Shown here piece by piece: positions 42,111 to 56,375 of a DNA stretch of 64,000 bases. Made by a program: the position numbers and the translations under genes. This DNA comes from Amycolatopsis sacchari (GTDB lineage: Bacteria > Actinomycetota > Actinomycetes > Mycobacteriales > Pseudonocardiaceae). The notes beneath the pieces are model-generated. The model was not told where the DNA came from and searched no databases. It was given only the letters and a program-made list of their open reading frames with translations. The stretch lies in contig NZ_FORP01000008.1 in the NCBI RefSeq assembly GCF_900114035.1, positions 62,001-126,000 on the forward strand. The letters are read 5' to 3'. Numbering within the stretch: position 1 is the first letter of the stretch; every line of letters starts with the position of its first letter.

Positions 42111-42434
42111 ATGGCCTATCTCCTGCTCGCGCTCGCGATCGTCGCCGAGGTCGCCGGGACCGTCTCGCTCCGGTTGTCCGAGGGGTTCTCGAAACTCGGG
42201 CCGTCAATCGTCGTCGTGGCGGGCTACGGGGTGGCGTTCACGGCGTTGTCCTTCGTGCTCAAGCTGGGGCTGCCGGTCGCGGTCGTGTACGCGATCTGGT
42301 CGGCGGCCGGGGTCGCGCTCGTGGCGGTCATCGGGGTGCTGTTCCTGCACGAGAGCCTCAACCCGGCGATGATCGCGGGGCTGGCGCTCATCATCGCCGG
42401 GGTGGTGCTGCTGGAGCTGGGAGCGGCGAAGTGA
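42111..42434 (+). CDS. Small multidrug resistance (SMR) transporter
   Basis: A 107-residue four-helix membrane protein of the EmrE/QacE type. MAYLLLALAIVAEVAGTVSL holds the essential membrane Glu (residue 13) that binds protons and cationic substrates. Later helices include AVVYAIWSAAGVALVAVIGV, with the YAIW signature, and AGLALIIAGVVLLEL. ATG start; GTG 42105 is a near alternative. Followed by a TetR gene in GTGA overlap. Confidence 0.92.
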   Translation: MAYLLLALAIVAEVAGTVSLRLSEGFSKLGPSIVVVAGYGVAFTALSFVLKLGLPVAVVYAIWSAAGVALVAVIGVLFLHESLNPAMIAGLALIIAGVVLLELGAAK

Positions 42435-42991
42435 AGGCGCAGCGGGACGGCCGCAAGGCGCGGGGCGACCGGCGGCGCCAGGAGATCATCGACGCGACGC
42501 TGCGCGTCATCGAGCGCGACGGAGTGGCGGGGGTGACGCACCGGACGGTCGCGGCGGAGGCCGGGGTGCCGACGACGTCCACGACCTACCACTTCGCGAC
42601 GCTGAACGACCTGCTCGTCGCCACGCTCATTTCGTGCGCGAAGGACATGGCGACCGAGGTCTACTGGATGATTGACCGCGCCCGCTCGCGCGGCAGCCTA
42701 GGCGCGGACGAGGTCGCGAACCTGCTGGCGGAGGCGCTGGGCCCGCGGCGCGGGCGGACGATGGCGGAGTACGAGCTGTACCTGCTCGCCGCCCGCCGTC
42801 CCGAACTGCGCCCCGCCGCGCGGCGGTGGCTGGACGTGCTCACGTCGATGGTCCGGCCCGATGACCTGGTGGCGCTGCGGGCGTTCCTCGCGGGTATCGA
42901 CGGCCTGCTGATCCAGGGCCTGATCGACGACGAGCCGCCCACCGCCGAGGAGCTGCGGCCCGTCGTCGAATACCTGCTGCGCCCCCGCTAG
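42431..42991 (+). CDS. TetR-family regulator of the SMR operon
   Basis: A 186-residue regulator: [20 protein letters not shown], then [21 protein letters not shown], as helix-turn-helix, then a helical effector domain. GTG overlaps the transporter stop, so repressor and pump are made together, probably with autorepression through the upstream palindrome and induction by a pump substrate. Ends 4 bp inside the convergent PEBP gene. Confidence 0.88.
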   Translation: MKAQRDGRKARGDRRRQEIIDATLRVIERDGVAGVTHRTVAAEAGVPTTSTTYHFATLNDLLVATLISCAKDMATEVYWMIDRARSRGSLGADEVANLLAEALGPRRGRTMAEYELYLLAARRPELRPAARRWLDVLTSMVRPDDLVALRAFLAGIDGLLIQGLIDDEPPTAEELRPVVEYLLRPR

Positions 42992-43524
42992 CCCTTGTTC
43001 TCGTACACCGGGACGACGGCCGCGCGGGCGAGGGTGTGGCTGAACAGGTTGAAGCCGAGGAACGCCGGGGTCGCGTCCTCCGGGACCTCCAGCTTCTCGA
43101 CGTCCACGGCGTGCACCGTCACGAAGTAGCGGTGCGGGCCGTGCCCGGGCGGCGGGGCCGCGCCCAGGAAGCGCTTCACGCCGGCGTCGTTCTTCAGGGT
43201 CACCGCCTCCGGGGGCAGCCCCGAGCCGTCGCCCGCGCCGGAGGGCAGCTCGGTCACCGACGCGGGGATGTTGAACACCGCCCAGTGCCAGAAACCGCTC
43301 GCGGTGGGGGCGTCCGGGTCGTACACCGTGACGGCGAAGCTCTTCGTCTCCGCGGGGAAGCCCTCCCACGCCAGGTGCGGGGAGCGGTCCTCGCCGCCCG
43401 GCACGCCGAAGATGCCCGACAGGTGCGGCGCGGCCAGCGTCTGCCCGTCGGCGACGTCGTCGCTGCGCAGCGTGAAGCCCGGCACCGGGGGCAGGAAGTC
43501 GTACGGGTTGGGTGGCTGAGCCAT
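42988..43524 (-). CDS. YbhB/YbcL-type PEBP (Raf kinase inhibitor-like) protein
   Basis: A 178-residue phosphatidylethanolamine-binding-protein fold: [27 protein letters not shown] contains the conserved ligand-site DPDAP, followed by [10 protein letters not shown] and [13 protein letters not shown]. No signal peptide. Bacterial PEBP proteins have no agreed function. ATG start, monocistronic. Confidence 0.9.
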   Translation of the reverse strand: MAQPPNPYDFLPPVPGFTLRSDDVADGQTLAAPHLSGIFGVPGGEDRSPHLAWEGFPAETKSFAVTVYDPDAPTASGFWHWAVFNIPASVTELPSGAGDGSGLPPEAVTLKNDAGVKRFLGAAPPPGHGPHRYFVTVHAVDVEKLEVPEDATPAFLGFNLFSHTLARAAVVPVYENKG

Positions 43525-43669
43525 CGATCCTCCCTGAACCTGAACTCGATCACTGCGAGGTTAGGTCGGGGACACCCCAGGGTCGAACCGGGGGCGTTCC
43601 CTGATGCCTCCCAGTCCTACCCGGTTCTAGCGTCTGTCGCAGACGGGAAACCTGACTGGGGAGGACTCA

Positions 43670-44332
43670 ATGGGCAGGGCGGCACTCGCGGTCGGTGGGG
43701 CGGCGCTGATCGTCGCGGGGGTGGCGGTCGCGAGCGGCTGGTGGTGGCACTCCGATGACACGCGGGACCACGTCGTCCCCGGCCGCGTCGACAGCGTGGT
43801 GATCGCCACGGAGTCGGGCAGCGTCCGCGTGACCAGCAGGGACGTGGCCACGGCGTCGGTGCACGAGCGGTTGCGCTACCACCGCTCCCGGCCGGACGAC
43901 GCGTTCCGGGTGGAGGGCACGCGGCTGGTGCTGAGCGGCTGCGGGCACAACTGCAGCGTCGACTACGAGGTCGTGGTGCCGCGGGGGACGGCGGTCACCG
44001 GCCGGGCGAACTCGGGCGACGTGCTGCTGGACGGCGTCGGGGCCACCGACGTGGGCGCCAACTCCGGTGACATCCGGGTGGTCGGCCCCGCCGGGCCGGT
44101 CAAGGCGAACGTCAACTCCGGCGCGATCACCGTCGAGCTCACCGCCCCGCAGGACGTGCGGGCGGAGAGCAACAGCGGCGACATCGACGTCACCGTGCCG
44201 CCGGACCGGTACCGCGTCCAGGCCGAGGCCCGCTCCGGGGAGGAGCAGGTCCGGGTGGCCGACGACCCGGCGGGTACCCACGTCATCGACGTCCGCGCCA
44301 ACAGCGGCGACGTGCTCGTCAAATCGGCCTGA
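43670..44332 (+). CDS. Membrane-anchored DUF4097-type beta-repeat protein
   Basis: A 220-residue protein with an N-terminal signal/anchor (LAVGGAALIVAGVAVASGWWW) and an extracytoplasmic right-handed beta-helix region. The repeat NSGD(V/I) recurs at about 20-residue intervals (ANSGDVLL, ANSGDIRV, VNSGAITV, SNSGDIDV, ANSGDVLV), typical of DUF4097 adhesin-like domains. GGGGAGGACTC precedes the ATG. Function unknown. It is the last gene before the dnaK regulatory region. Confidence 0.85.
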   Translation: MGRAALAVGGAALIVAGVAVASGWWWHSDDTRDHVVPGRVDSVVIATESGSVRVTSRDVATASVHERLRYHRSRPDDAFRVEGTRLVLSGCGHNCSVDYEVVVPRGTAVTGRANSGDVLLDGVGATDVGANSGDIRVVGPAGPVKANVNSGAITVELTAPQDVRAESNSGDIDVTVPPDRYRVQAEARSGEEQVRVADDPAGTHVIDVRANSGDVLVKSA

Positions 44333-44380
44333 CGGCCCGGGAACAACTCGCCGGCGCCGGTCGTTGGCAGTGTCAGAAAG

Positions 44381-44401
44381 GTTGAGCGCCCCCGGCTCAA
44401 G
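44381..44401. promoter_or_regulatory. HAIR box 1 upstream of dnaK
   Basis: GTTGAGC-N7-GCTCAAG, one base off a perfect HspR-associated inverted repeat. Lies just upstream of the -35 TTGACG. Binding of HspR (with DnaK as co-repressor in Streptomyces) would block the promoter. Confidence 0.85.
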
Positions 44402-44407
44402 TTCTGG

Positions 44408-44436
44408 TTGACGGAACTGTCGGGCAGGAGATAGAA
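44408..44436 (+). promoter_or_regulatory. dnaK operon promoter
   Basis: -35 TTGACG (44408-44413), -10 ATAGAA (44431-44436), 17-bp spacer, sandwiched between two HAIR boxes. The -10 region abuts the second box. Confidence 0.7.
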
Positions 44437-44457
44437 CTTGAGCGACACCCGCTCAAG
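44437..44457. promoter_or_regulatory. HAIR box 2 over the dnaK transcription start
   Basis: Perfect CTTGAGC-N7-GCTCAAG, immediately after the -10 box. A further half-site GCTCAAG occurs at 44473-44479. Confidence 0.92.
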
Positions 44458-44507
44458 ACGGGCGCGACACCGCAGCTCAAGCAGCGTATATCAGGAGGAG
44501 AACCACC

Positions 44508-46357
<1,850 letters not shown>

Positions 46358-46361
<4 letters not shown>

Positions 46362-47059
46362 CCGGCAAGCACTCCCGGGAAACGGACGAGGTGGACCGCG
46401 AGGTCGTCGAGCCCGTCGTGGTGCGGGACCGCCGCAAGATCGACCCGCAGACCGGTCAGGTGCGCCAGCCCGAGGCTGCGACGGCGGAGGCCCCCGAGGC
46501 CCCCTCCGGCCCGAGCCTCGGCGAGACGATCGTCGACGACGCGGTCGGCGTCCAGTCGGACGTCGAGAAGCAGCTCGCCGAGCGCACCGCCGACCTGCAG
46601 CGGCTCCAGGCGGAGTACGCCAACTACCGCAAGCGGGTCGACCGCGACCGCGAGGCCGTGGTGCTCGCGGCGAAGGCGGCCGTGGTCAGCGACATGCTGC
46701 CGCTGCTGGACGACCTCGAGCGGGCCGAGCAGCACGGTGACCTCACCGGTGCCTTCAAGGCGGTGGCGGACAAGCTCGTCGCGAGCCTGCAGCGGGCCGG
46801 GCTCGAGCCGTTCGGCGCCGAGGGCGACGCCTTCGACCCGAGCGTGCACGAGGCGGTGCAGCACAGCACCTCCCCGGACGTGAGCGGCCCGACGGTCACC
46901 ACGGTCCTGCGCCGTGGTTACCGCTTCGGCGAGCGCACCCTGCGGCCCGCGCTGGTCGGCGTGACCGACCACGAGCCGGCCGCGGCCGCACCGCCGGCCG
47001 ACACCCCGGTCGAGGGGGAGCTGCCGGTGGAGCAACTTTCGGATGAGCAGCAGAAGTAG
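46358..47059 (+). CDS. grpE: Nucleotide exchange factor GrpE
   Basis: A 233-residue DnaK partner. Acidic, disordered N-terminus, long dimerisation helix ([20 protein letters not shown] followed by [10 protein letters not shown], ~68-95), then the beta domain with [21 protein letters not shown]-type sequence (quoted in part) and [20 protein letters not shown] overlap with dnaK; 27 bp before dnaJ. Confidence 0.96.
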
Positions 47060-47086
47060 TTCGAGCGAGGAAGGAGGAGACGTCCG

Positions 47087-48258
<1,172 letters not shown>

Positions 48259-48259
<1 letters not shown>

Positions 48260-48687
48260 TGGCTTTCGGTGGGTTGCCCGCGGGGGCGGACGAGGACACC
48301 CCGGTCTTCGTCATTTCGGTGGCGGCACAGCTGTCCGGGCTGCACGCCCAGACGTTGCGCGCCTACGACCGGCAGGGTCTGGTGTCGCCCGGCCGCACGC
48401 CGGGCGGCGGGCGCCGGTACTCGATGCGGGACATCGCGCTGCTGCGTGAGGTGCAGCGGCTGTCCCAGGAGCACGGCGTCAACCTGGCCGGGATCAAGCG
48501 CATCATCGAGCTGGAGAACCAGGTCGACGCGCTGCGCTCCCGCGTGCAGGAACTCACCGAAGAGCTCGCCGCCGCCTACGCCGCGGCGGAACAGGCCGCG
48601 GCGGCGGTGCACGCCTCCTACCGAAAGGACCTCGTGCCGGTGCGGCAGGAGACGGCGCTGGTGGTGTGGAAACCCCGGCGCCGCTGA
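48259..48687 (+). CDS. hspR: Heat-shock repressor HspR (MerR family)
   Basis: A 142-residue MerR-type repressor. FVISVAAQLSGLHAQTLRAY is the helix-turn-helix, with wing GLVSPGRTPGGGRRYS, then a coiled-coil dimerisation helix and a C-terminal LVVWKPRRR tail. ATG 48259 is chosen because AAGGAG is well spaced from it; it overlaps the dnaJ stop by one base. It binds HAIR boxes, which are present upstream of dnaK (two) and clpB (one) in this window. Confidence 0.94.
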
Positions 48688-48697
48688 GGTTTTCCCG

Positions 48698-48727
48698 GAA
48701 GGGGGCGGGGTTTTCTCCGCCCCCTTC
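48698..48727. terminator. Terminator of the dnaK operon, shared with the convergent hydrolase
   Basis: 11-bp stem GAAGGGGGCGG and complement, 8-base T-rich loop (GGTTTTCT). Lies between hspR and the convergent dienelactone hydrolase gene. Confidence 0.8.
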
Positions 48728-48729
48728 GT

Positions 48730-49425
48730 TCATCGCAGGTGCTGGGCGAAGAACGCGAGCACGCGCCGCCAGGCGTCCTCGCTGGACTCCCGGTGGTAGC
48801 CCACCCCCGCGATCCGCATCAGCACGTTGAGCGGGCCGAGGTGGGCCTGGTTGGCGAAGCTGTGCCCGGCTTCGGGGTATTCCTTGACGTCGTGCGGGAT
48901 CCCGCGCTCGGTCAGTTCGTTCTCGAGCTTCGCCGCGGCACCCTTGAGCCCCGGGTCCCGCTTGCCGAAGCTCGCGACGACGGGGCACGCTTCGTCCAGA
49001 ATGGACAGATCCTTGGGCAGCTGCCCGTAGTACGGCGCCGAGGCGTCGAACCCCTGCGTCGCGGCGACGAGCGCGAACCCGCCGCCCATGCAGAACCCGA
49101 CGACGCCGACCTTCCCGCTGCAGTCCTCGCGGCCGGCGAGCAGCTCGCGGGCGGCGGAGATGTCGTCGAAGGCACGTCCGCGCCCGGCGGTCAGATCCTT
49201 GAAAACCGTTTTGACGCAACGGAAGAACCCGCCGCGCGAGTACAGGTCCACGCTCAGGGCGACGTAACCCGCGGTGGCGAACCGGTCGGTGATGTTGCGG
49301 GCGTCCTCGGTCAGCCCGGCCACGTCGTGGATCACCACCACCCCCGGCCACGGCGGTTCGCCCGACACCTCTCGTTGCGGGAGCGCGAGATAACCGTCGA
49401 TCGTGCCGTCCGCAACGGGGATCAT
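48730..49425 (-). CDS. Dienelactone hydrolase family protein
   Basis: A 231-residue alpha/beta hydrolase: VVVIHDVAGLTEDARNI, nucleophile elbow GFCMGGGFA with catalytic Cys, and the late EAGHSF His. This Cys-Asp-His triad is typical of dienelactone hydrolases. ATG 49425 has GAGG five bases upstream; a GTG two codons earlier is possible. It starts seven bases after the flavohaemoglobin stop on the same strand, so the two may form an operon. Substrate unknown. Confidence 0.85.
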   Translation of the reverse strand: MIPVADGTIDGYLALPQREVSGEPPWPGVVVIHDVAGLTEDARNITDRFATAGYVALSVDLYSRGGFFRCVKTVFKDLTAGRGRAFDDISAARELLAGREDCSGKVGVVGFCMGGGFALVAATQGFDASAPYYGQLPKDLSILDEACPVVASFGKRDPGLKGAAAKLENELTERGIPHDVKEYPEAGHSFANQAHLGPLNVLMRIAGVGYHRESSEDAWRRVLAFFAQHLR

Positions 49426-49432
49426 GTGCACC

Positions 49433-50605
49433 TCAATCGATCGTGAACGGGTCGTACCTGATCTGGTCGAGCGCCGTGCCCGCGACGAGCATCCGCGACA
49501 CGGTGGCCCTGATCATCCCCGGGGAACCCGACACGAGCACGTCGTGCCCCGGCCAGGCGCCGTGGCGCGTCACGACGTCCGCGAGCGTGCCCTGCTCGCA
49601 GCCCGAGAGCCCCGGCCCGCGCTCGATCACGGGCGTGACCGTGAGCCAGGGGTTGCACGAGGCCAGCATCCGCAGCCCCTCCAGCGCGTACAGGTCGTCC
49701 CGCGTGCGGCCGCCGTAGAACAGCCGGACCCGCGGGTTGTCGCCCCACTGCTGGAGGTCGTCGAGCATCGCCTGCAGCGGCGCGACCCCGGTGCCGCCCG
49801 CGATCATCAGTACGTCGCGGCCGGACTCGCGGTCGACGTAGAGCCGCCCCAGCGGCGGCCCGAACCGCCAGACGTCGCCCTTCTGCGTGTGGCTGACGAT
49901 CGCCCGCGAGACCCAGCCGCCGTCCACGGCGCGGACGTGGAACTCCAGCGAGCCGTCCTCGCGGGGCGCGTTCGCCGGGGACAGGTACCGCCACAGGCGC
50001 GGCCGCTGCGGCACCTCGACGCTCAGGTACTGCCCTGGCCGGTACGGGATGGGCTCCTCCGGCTCGACCCGCACCATCGCGAGGTCCCAGCTGAGCCGCC
50101 GGTGCTCGGCGACGGTGGCGGACCAGCTCGGCGGGTTGGTGTCGGCGGCCGCGGCCTCCTGCATCTGCCGGGCGATGATCGTGAACGCCTCGGCCCACGC
50201 CCGCTCGACCTCCGGCGTCCAGTCGGGGCCCAGCTGCGCGCGCATCGCGGCGAGCAGCGCCGTGCCGATGGCCTCGTAGTGGCGGGGGATCACGCCGAAC
50301 TTGCGGTGGTCGCGGCCCAGCTGGCGCAGGAACGGCACGAGGTCGTCGGGCTGGTCCACCATCTGCACGACGTGCACGAGCGCCCGCACCATGCGGTTGC
50401 GCTGGACCTCCATGTTGATGGGGAAGAAGTCCCGGGTCGCCGGCGCGATGGTGAAGAGCATCCCGTAGAAGAACTGCGTCACTTCGGGTAAGTACGGCTC
50501 CGCCTTCGCCCAGGAATCCTGGATGAGCCGCACCATCGCGGTGACGGCTGGGGGCGCCTCCCGGTACACGGACCGGGGGACGGGACTCACGGGCTCGGCG
50601 GTCAT
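49433..50605 (-). CDS. Flavohaemoglobin-like protein (globin-FAD-NAD)
   Basis: A 390-residue protein: globin domain (~20-150) with the haem-proximal His in KFGVIPRHYEAIG, followed by an FNR-type reductase with FAD motif WRYLSPANAP (RxYS) and NAD motif IAGGTGVAPLQAM. Flavohaemoglobins oxidise NO to nitrate (dioxygenase); actinobacterial two-family variants may have other redox roles. ATG start. Upstream of a 333-bp intergenic region; co-directional with the dienelactone hydrolase. Confidence 0.9.
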   Translation of the reverse strand: MTAEPVSPVPRSVYREAPPAVTAMVRLIQDSWAKAEPYLPEVTQFFYGMLFTIAPATRDFFPINMEVQRNRMVRALVHVVQMVDQPDDLVPFLRQLGRDHRKFGVIPRHYEAIGTALLAAMRAQLGPDWTPEVERAWAEAFTIIARQMQEAAAADTNPPSWSATVAEHRRLSWDLAMVRVEPEEPIPYRPGQYLSVEVPQRPRLWRYLSPANAPREDGSLEFHVRAVDGGWVSRAIVSHTQKGDVWRFGPPLGRLYVDRESGRDVLMIAGGTGVAPLQAMLDDLQQWGDNPRVRLFYGGRTRDDLYALEGLRMLASCNPWLTVTPVIERGPGLSGCEQGTLADVVTRHGAWPGHDVLVSGSPGMIRATVSRMLVAGTALDQIRYDPFTID

Positions 50606-50938
50606 CGGTTTCGAAGTGCTCCGGGGGGGCGCGCTGGTGATCGGACTCGATTATTCACGAACGCGCAATAGCAGGGGTGTGCAGCGCAGGTCCAGGTTAC
50701 CGGGGGCGTCACTGCGTGAACTGCTCACGAATATTCCACCCCATTCGGTCAGGGGTAATCTGGAAAGTGGGACACGATTAAGTCGTAGAGTAACCGCTTC
50801 TGGGCTGAATGCTCCCGTTGTTGCTCCGTCTGGGTGGTAAAAGCCGTCAGCCAGAAGTGGTCCGGCTCACGTTCCCGGTGGTGTCCGCGACCGACTACGC
50901 CTCGTATAGTTGTATGTGACAACCAATCAGGAGGCGGC
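50606..50938. other. Divergent intergenic region, flavohaemoglobin / MarR
   Basis: 333 bp without a convincing gene. Relatively AT-rich patches include GATTATTCACG at ~50649, the inverted repeat CGTGA-ACTGC-TCACG (50715-50729) overlapping the palindrome GAATATTC (50729-50736), and the MarR operator candidate at 50909-50923. Probably regulatory for both flanking genes; an NO-responsive site is possible but unproven. Confidence 0.5.
50909..50923. promoter_or_regulatory. MarR operator candidate GTTGT-N5-ACAAC
   Basis: Inverted repeat GTTGTATGTGACAAC overlapping a -10-like TATAGT (50905-50910), 16 bases before the MarR ATG. Position suits autorepression. Confidence 0.6.
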
Positions 50939-51394
50939 ATGAGCCTGAGCGAGCAGGCCGGGATCGAACTGCTGCAGCAGCTGCGGATGGCGGGGCAGCT
51001 GCAGCACGCGTGGGGGACCGCCTCGTGGCAGCGCGACCAGCCGGGACTGCACCCCGCGGCGGCGATGCTGCTCGGCGACCTCGCGCTGCACGGCGAATCG
51101 CGGCCCTCGGAGCTGGCCAAGCGCAAGATGGTCGACGTCTCGGTGATCAGCAGGCAGATCGCGCAGCTGGTCGCCGCCGGACTGGTCGAGCGCCGCCCGG
51201 CGCCCGAGGACGGCCGCGCGGCGCTGGTGAGCCTGTCCGAGCAGGGCATGACGGAGCTGAAGCGCTGGCGGGAGAAGCACCTGGAGTTCTTCCGCACCGC
51301 GCTCGCGGACTGGAGCGAGGAGGAGGTCGTCGCGCTGAGCGAGCGCCTCGCCGCGATGAACGACGCGCTGCGCAAGGCCGTCGGGGAACGCTGA
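50939..51394 (+). CDS. MarR-family transcriptional regulator
   Basis: A 151-residue winged helix: HGESRPSELAKRKMVDVSVI is the helix-turn-helix, with wing GLVERRPAPEDGRAALV. ATG 50939 has AGGAGG five to six bases upstream. Probably autoregulated via the palindrome above. Divergent from the flavohaemoglobin gene and followed 52 bp later by a DHFR-family gene; either may be a target. Confidence 0.88.
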   Translation: MSLSEQAGIELLQQLRMAGQLQHAWGTASWQRDQPGLHPAAAMLLGDLALHGESRPSELAKRKMVDVSVISRQIAQLVAAGLVERRPAPEDGRAALVSLSEQGMTELKRWREKHLEFFRTALADWSEEEVVALSERLAAMNDALRKAVGER

Positions 51395-51446
51395 TCAGGG
51401 TTTTTCCCCGTACCGCCCGGTGCGTGCGGCGGGCAGGATCGGGAGC

Positions 51447-52010
51447 ATGGCAAAACTGGTCTACGGCGGACTGGCTTCGCTCGACCTGTACACCGCCGAC
51501 GCCGACGGGAAGTTCGACTGGAGCGTGCCCGACGACGAGGTGCACGCGTTCGTCAACGACCTCGAACGGTCCATCGGCACGTACCTCTACGGCAGGCGGA
51601 TGTACGAGACCATGTCGCCGTGGGAGACGGACCCGTCGATCCCCGGGCAGTCTCCGTCCCTGCGCGACTACGCGGAGATCTGGCAGGCGGCGGACAAGAT
51701 CGTCTACTCGCGCACGCTGGAGCGGCCCCGCACGGCGCGGACCCGCGTCGAGCGGGAGTTCGACCCCGGCGCGGTCCGCGAGCTGAAGGAGCGCTCGGAC
51801 CGCGACCTCTCGATCGGCGGCCCGGAGCTCGCCGCGCCCGCCATCCGGGCCGGGCTGGTCGACGAGTACCACCTGTTCCTCAACCCCGTGGTCGTGGGCG
51901 GCGGCAAGCCGTACCTGCCCGCCGGGACGCGCCTGGACCTCGAGCTGGCCGACGAGCGGCGCTTCGCGAACGGGGTCGTCTACCTCTGCTACCGAACTCG
52001 TCAGACTTGA
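51447..52010 (+). CDS. Dihydrofolate reductase family (RibD C-terminal-like) protein
   Basis: A 187-residue protein of the RibD_C/DHFR fold: AKLVYGGLASLDLY at the N-terminus, GTYLYGRRMYETM, IVYSRTLERP, and LSIGGPELAAPAIRAGLVDEY with LFLNPVVVGGGKPYLP. Such proteins are NAD(P)H-dependent reductases of unknown substrate rather than the essential DHFR. ATG 51447 follows GGGAGC. Its stop codon lies inside the clpB HAIR box. Confidence 0.88.
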   Translation: MAKLVYGGLASLDLYTADADGKFDWSVPDDEVHAFVNDLERSIGTYLYGRRMYETMSPWETDPSIPGQSPSLRDYAEIWQAADKIVYSRTLERPRTARTRVEREFDPGAVRELKERSDRDLSIGGPELAAPAIRAGLVDEYHLFLNPVVVGGGKPYLPAGTRLDLELADERRFANGVVYLCYRTRQT

Positions 52011-52026
52011 GCGGAACACGCTCAAC
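52006..52026. promoter_or_regulatory. HAIR box upstream of clpB
   Basis: CTTGAGC-N7-GCTCAAC, one base off perfect, overlapping the TGA of the DHFR-family gene. It lies 54 bp before clpB, so HspR should repress clpB together with the dnaK operon. Confidence 0.9.
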
Positions 52027-52079
52027 TTTTCTGACGTTGTACCTGGCGAGAACACAGGCTTTCGACATGGAGTGTGGGG

Positions 52080-54680
<2,601 letters not shown>

Positions 54681-54692
54681 AGGCGCCTGTTC

Positions 54693-54730
54693 ACGGCCGC
54701 CTCCGGAGTTCTTCCGGAGGCGGCCGTTTT
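54693..54730 (+). terminator. Strong terminator after clpB
   Basis: 15-bp perfect stem ACGGCCGCCTCCGGA, 5-base loop, followed by TTTT. A textbook rho-independent form. Confidence 0.92.
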
Positions 54731-54832
54731 CGTGTCCGGGTATCGACTGGAGCGGCACCGGTCGTCCAGAATGGCCCGAGCCCTGATCGACCGCCGGAGG
54801 CCGCCGTTACCGCACTGACCTCGCGCCCCGCG

Positions 54833-56368
54833 GTGCTCGTCCGCGTGTCGTTCGCCGTGCTCGCCGTGGTTTCGCTGGTGCTGGGCTACCTCGGGCTCGC
54901 CGAGCACCTCGCGCACAGCACCCAGTACGCGCACCGCCCGCTGGACCTCCTGTACTACGACCTGCAGCTGTTCGTCATCAACTCGGCGCCGGTGTCCAAC
55001 GGCGGGCCGTACCCGTGGCCGCTGGAGGTGAGCCGGTTCCTGACCCCGGCGGTCACCGGCTACGCCGTGGTCGAGGCCGCGCGGCTGCTGTTCGCCTCGG
55101 AGATCGCGCGGTTGCGGGCCCGGCGGCGGGCGCGGCACATCATTGTGTGCGGGAACTCACCGGCGGCGAGGACGCTCGCCACGCACCTTTCCGCCGAGCA
55201 CCGGGTCATCCGCGTGGAGAGCGCACGCAGCCCGGCCCCGCTCGTCGCCGCGGGCCTTCCGCGTGCGTCGCGGCTGTACGCCTGCGCCGACGAGACCGCC
55301 GCGAACATCGCGACCGTGCTCGCGGCCAGCCAGGTCGAGCGCCGGACGCGGGCGTCGCTGGAGATCTACGCGCACGTGTCGGATCCCGAACTCGGCGAAG
55401 CGCTGCGCGACCGCGGCTGGCGCGAAGGCCTGTCGGTGGACTTCTTCTCCCTCGACGGGGTGGCCGCCAAGCAGGTGATCGCGGCCGAGCAGCCGGACGG
55501 GGAACGGCTCGTGGTGAGCGGCCTGAGCGCCTTCGGCCGCGCGCTGCTGCTGGAGCTGGCGCGGCGCGCCCGGCAGCGTCCGGTGGAGGTGACGGTCGTC
55601 GATCCCGATGGCGAGGCCGTCGTCGCCGAGCTGCGCGCACGTCACCCGTTCTTCGCAGTGCACTGCCGCGTCACCGTGGTACCCGTCTACCAGCCGGAAC
55701 CAGGTGTGCATCTGGTCTTCGTCTGCCACGATGACGAGGAACGTGCGCTTCGGGACGGCCTCAACGCCGCGGCCACCGTCGACGCGACGCGGGGCACCGT
55801 GATCGTCCGGATGGCGGAACTGGCCGGCGTCGGTGAGATGATGGTGCAGCACGGTCAGGAGGACCGGCTGCGATTCGTGGGAGTGCTGGACATGGCGAGC
55901 GTGTACCTATCCGAGCGGATCACCGATTCGCTGGCGCGGGCCGTGCACCGGCGCTACGTGCGGGACCAGCGGGCGCTGGGGCAGGACGAGCGCGTCAACC
56001 CGTCGCTCGTCGACTGGGACGACCTGCCGGACACGCTCCGTGACGCCAACCGCGCCTCAGCGGGTGACATCGAGCGCAAGCTGGAACTCGTGGGCTGCCG
56101 GCTCGTGCCGAGCCTGGAGGCGGTGCCCTTCGCCTTCACCCCGGACGAGGTCGAGCGGCTCGCGGTCGCCGAGCACGAGCGGTGGGTCGCCGAGCGCCGC
56201 GCGGACGGCTGGCGGTACGGCGCGGAGCGCGACAACCAGCGGAAACTGCACCCGGACCTGCGGCCGTGGGAGGAGCTCGGCGAGGCGGAGCGGCAGAAGG
56301 ACCGCAACGTCGTGCTGGCGCTGCCGGAGATCCTGGCCGACGCCGGCTACCGCATCGAGCGGCGGTAG
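54833..56368 (+). CDS. Membrane TrkA-N and RyR-domain protein
   Basis: A 511-residue protein. N-terminal hydrophobic helix (FAVLAVVSLVLGYLGL), an extracytoplasmic stretch, a second helix (VTGYAVVEAARLLF), then two Rossmann-like TrkA-N units: HIIVCGNSPAARTLATHLSA (~103-122) and LVVSGLSAFGRALLLELARR with VTVVDPDGEAVV. The C-terminus (~440-511) matches the RyR domain: LAVAEHERWVAERRADGWRY, then RDNQRKLHPDLRPWEELGE and QKDRNVV. The start is uncertain. GTG 54833 is open, but GGAGG at 54796-54800 sits before GTT 54806 in frame (GTT ACC GCA CTG), where a GTG would be expected. Probable regulator linking ion conduction or a ligand to NAD binding. Confidence 0.8.
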   Translation: MLVRVSFAVLAVVSLVLGYLGLAEHLAHSTQYAHRPLDLLYYDLQLFVINSAPVSNGGPYPWPLEVSRFLTPAVTGYAVVEAARLLFASEIARLRARRRARHIIVCGNSPAARTLATHLSAEHRVIRVESARSPAPLVAAGLPRASRLYACADETAANIATVLAASQVERRTRASLEIYAHVSDPELGEALRDRGWREGLSVDFFSLDGVAAKQVIAAEQPDGERLVVSGLSAFGRALLLELARRARQRPVEVTVVDPDGEAVVAELRARHPFFAVHCRVTVVPVYQPEPGVHLVFVCHDDEERALRDGLNAAATVDATRGTVIVRMAELAGVGEMMVQHGQEDRLRFVGVLDMASVYLSERITDSLARAVHRRYVRDQRALGQDERVNPSLVDWDDLPDTLRDANRASAGDIERKLELVGCRLVPSLEAVPFAFTPDEVERLAVAEHERWVAERRADGWRYGAERDNQRKLHPDLRPWEELGEAERQKDRNVVLALPEILADAGYRIERR

Positions 56369-56375
56369 GTGCGGC

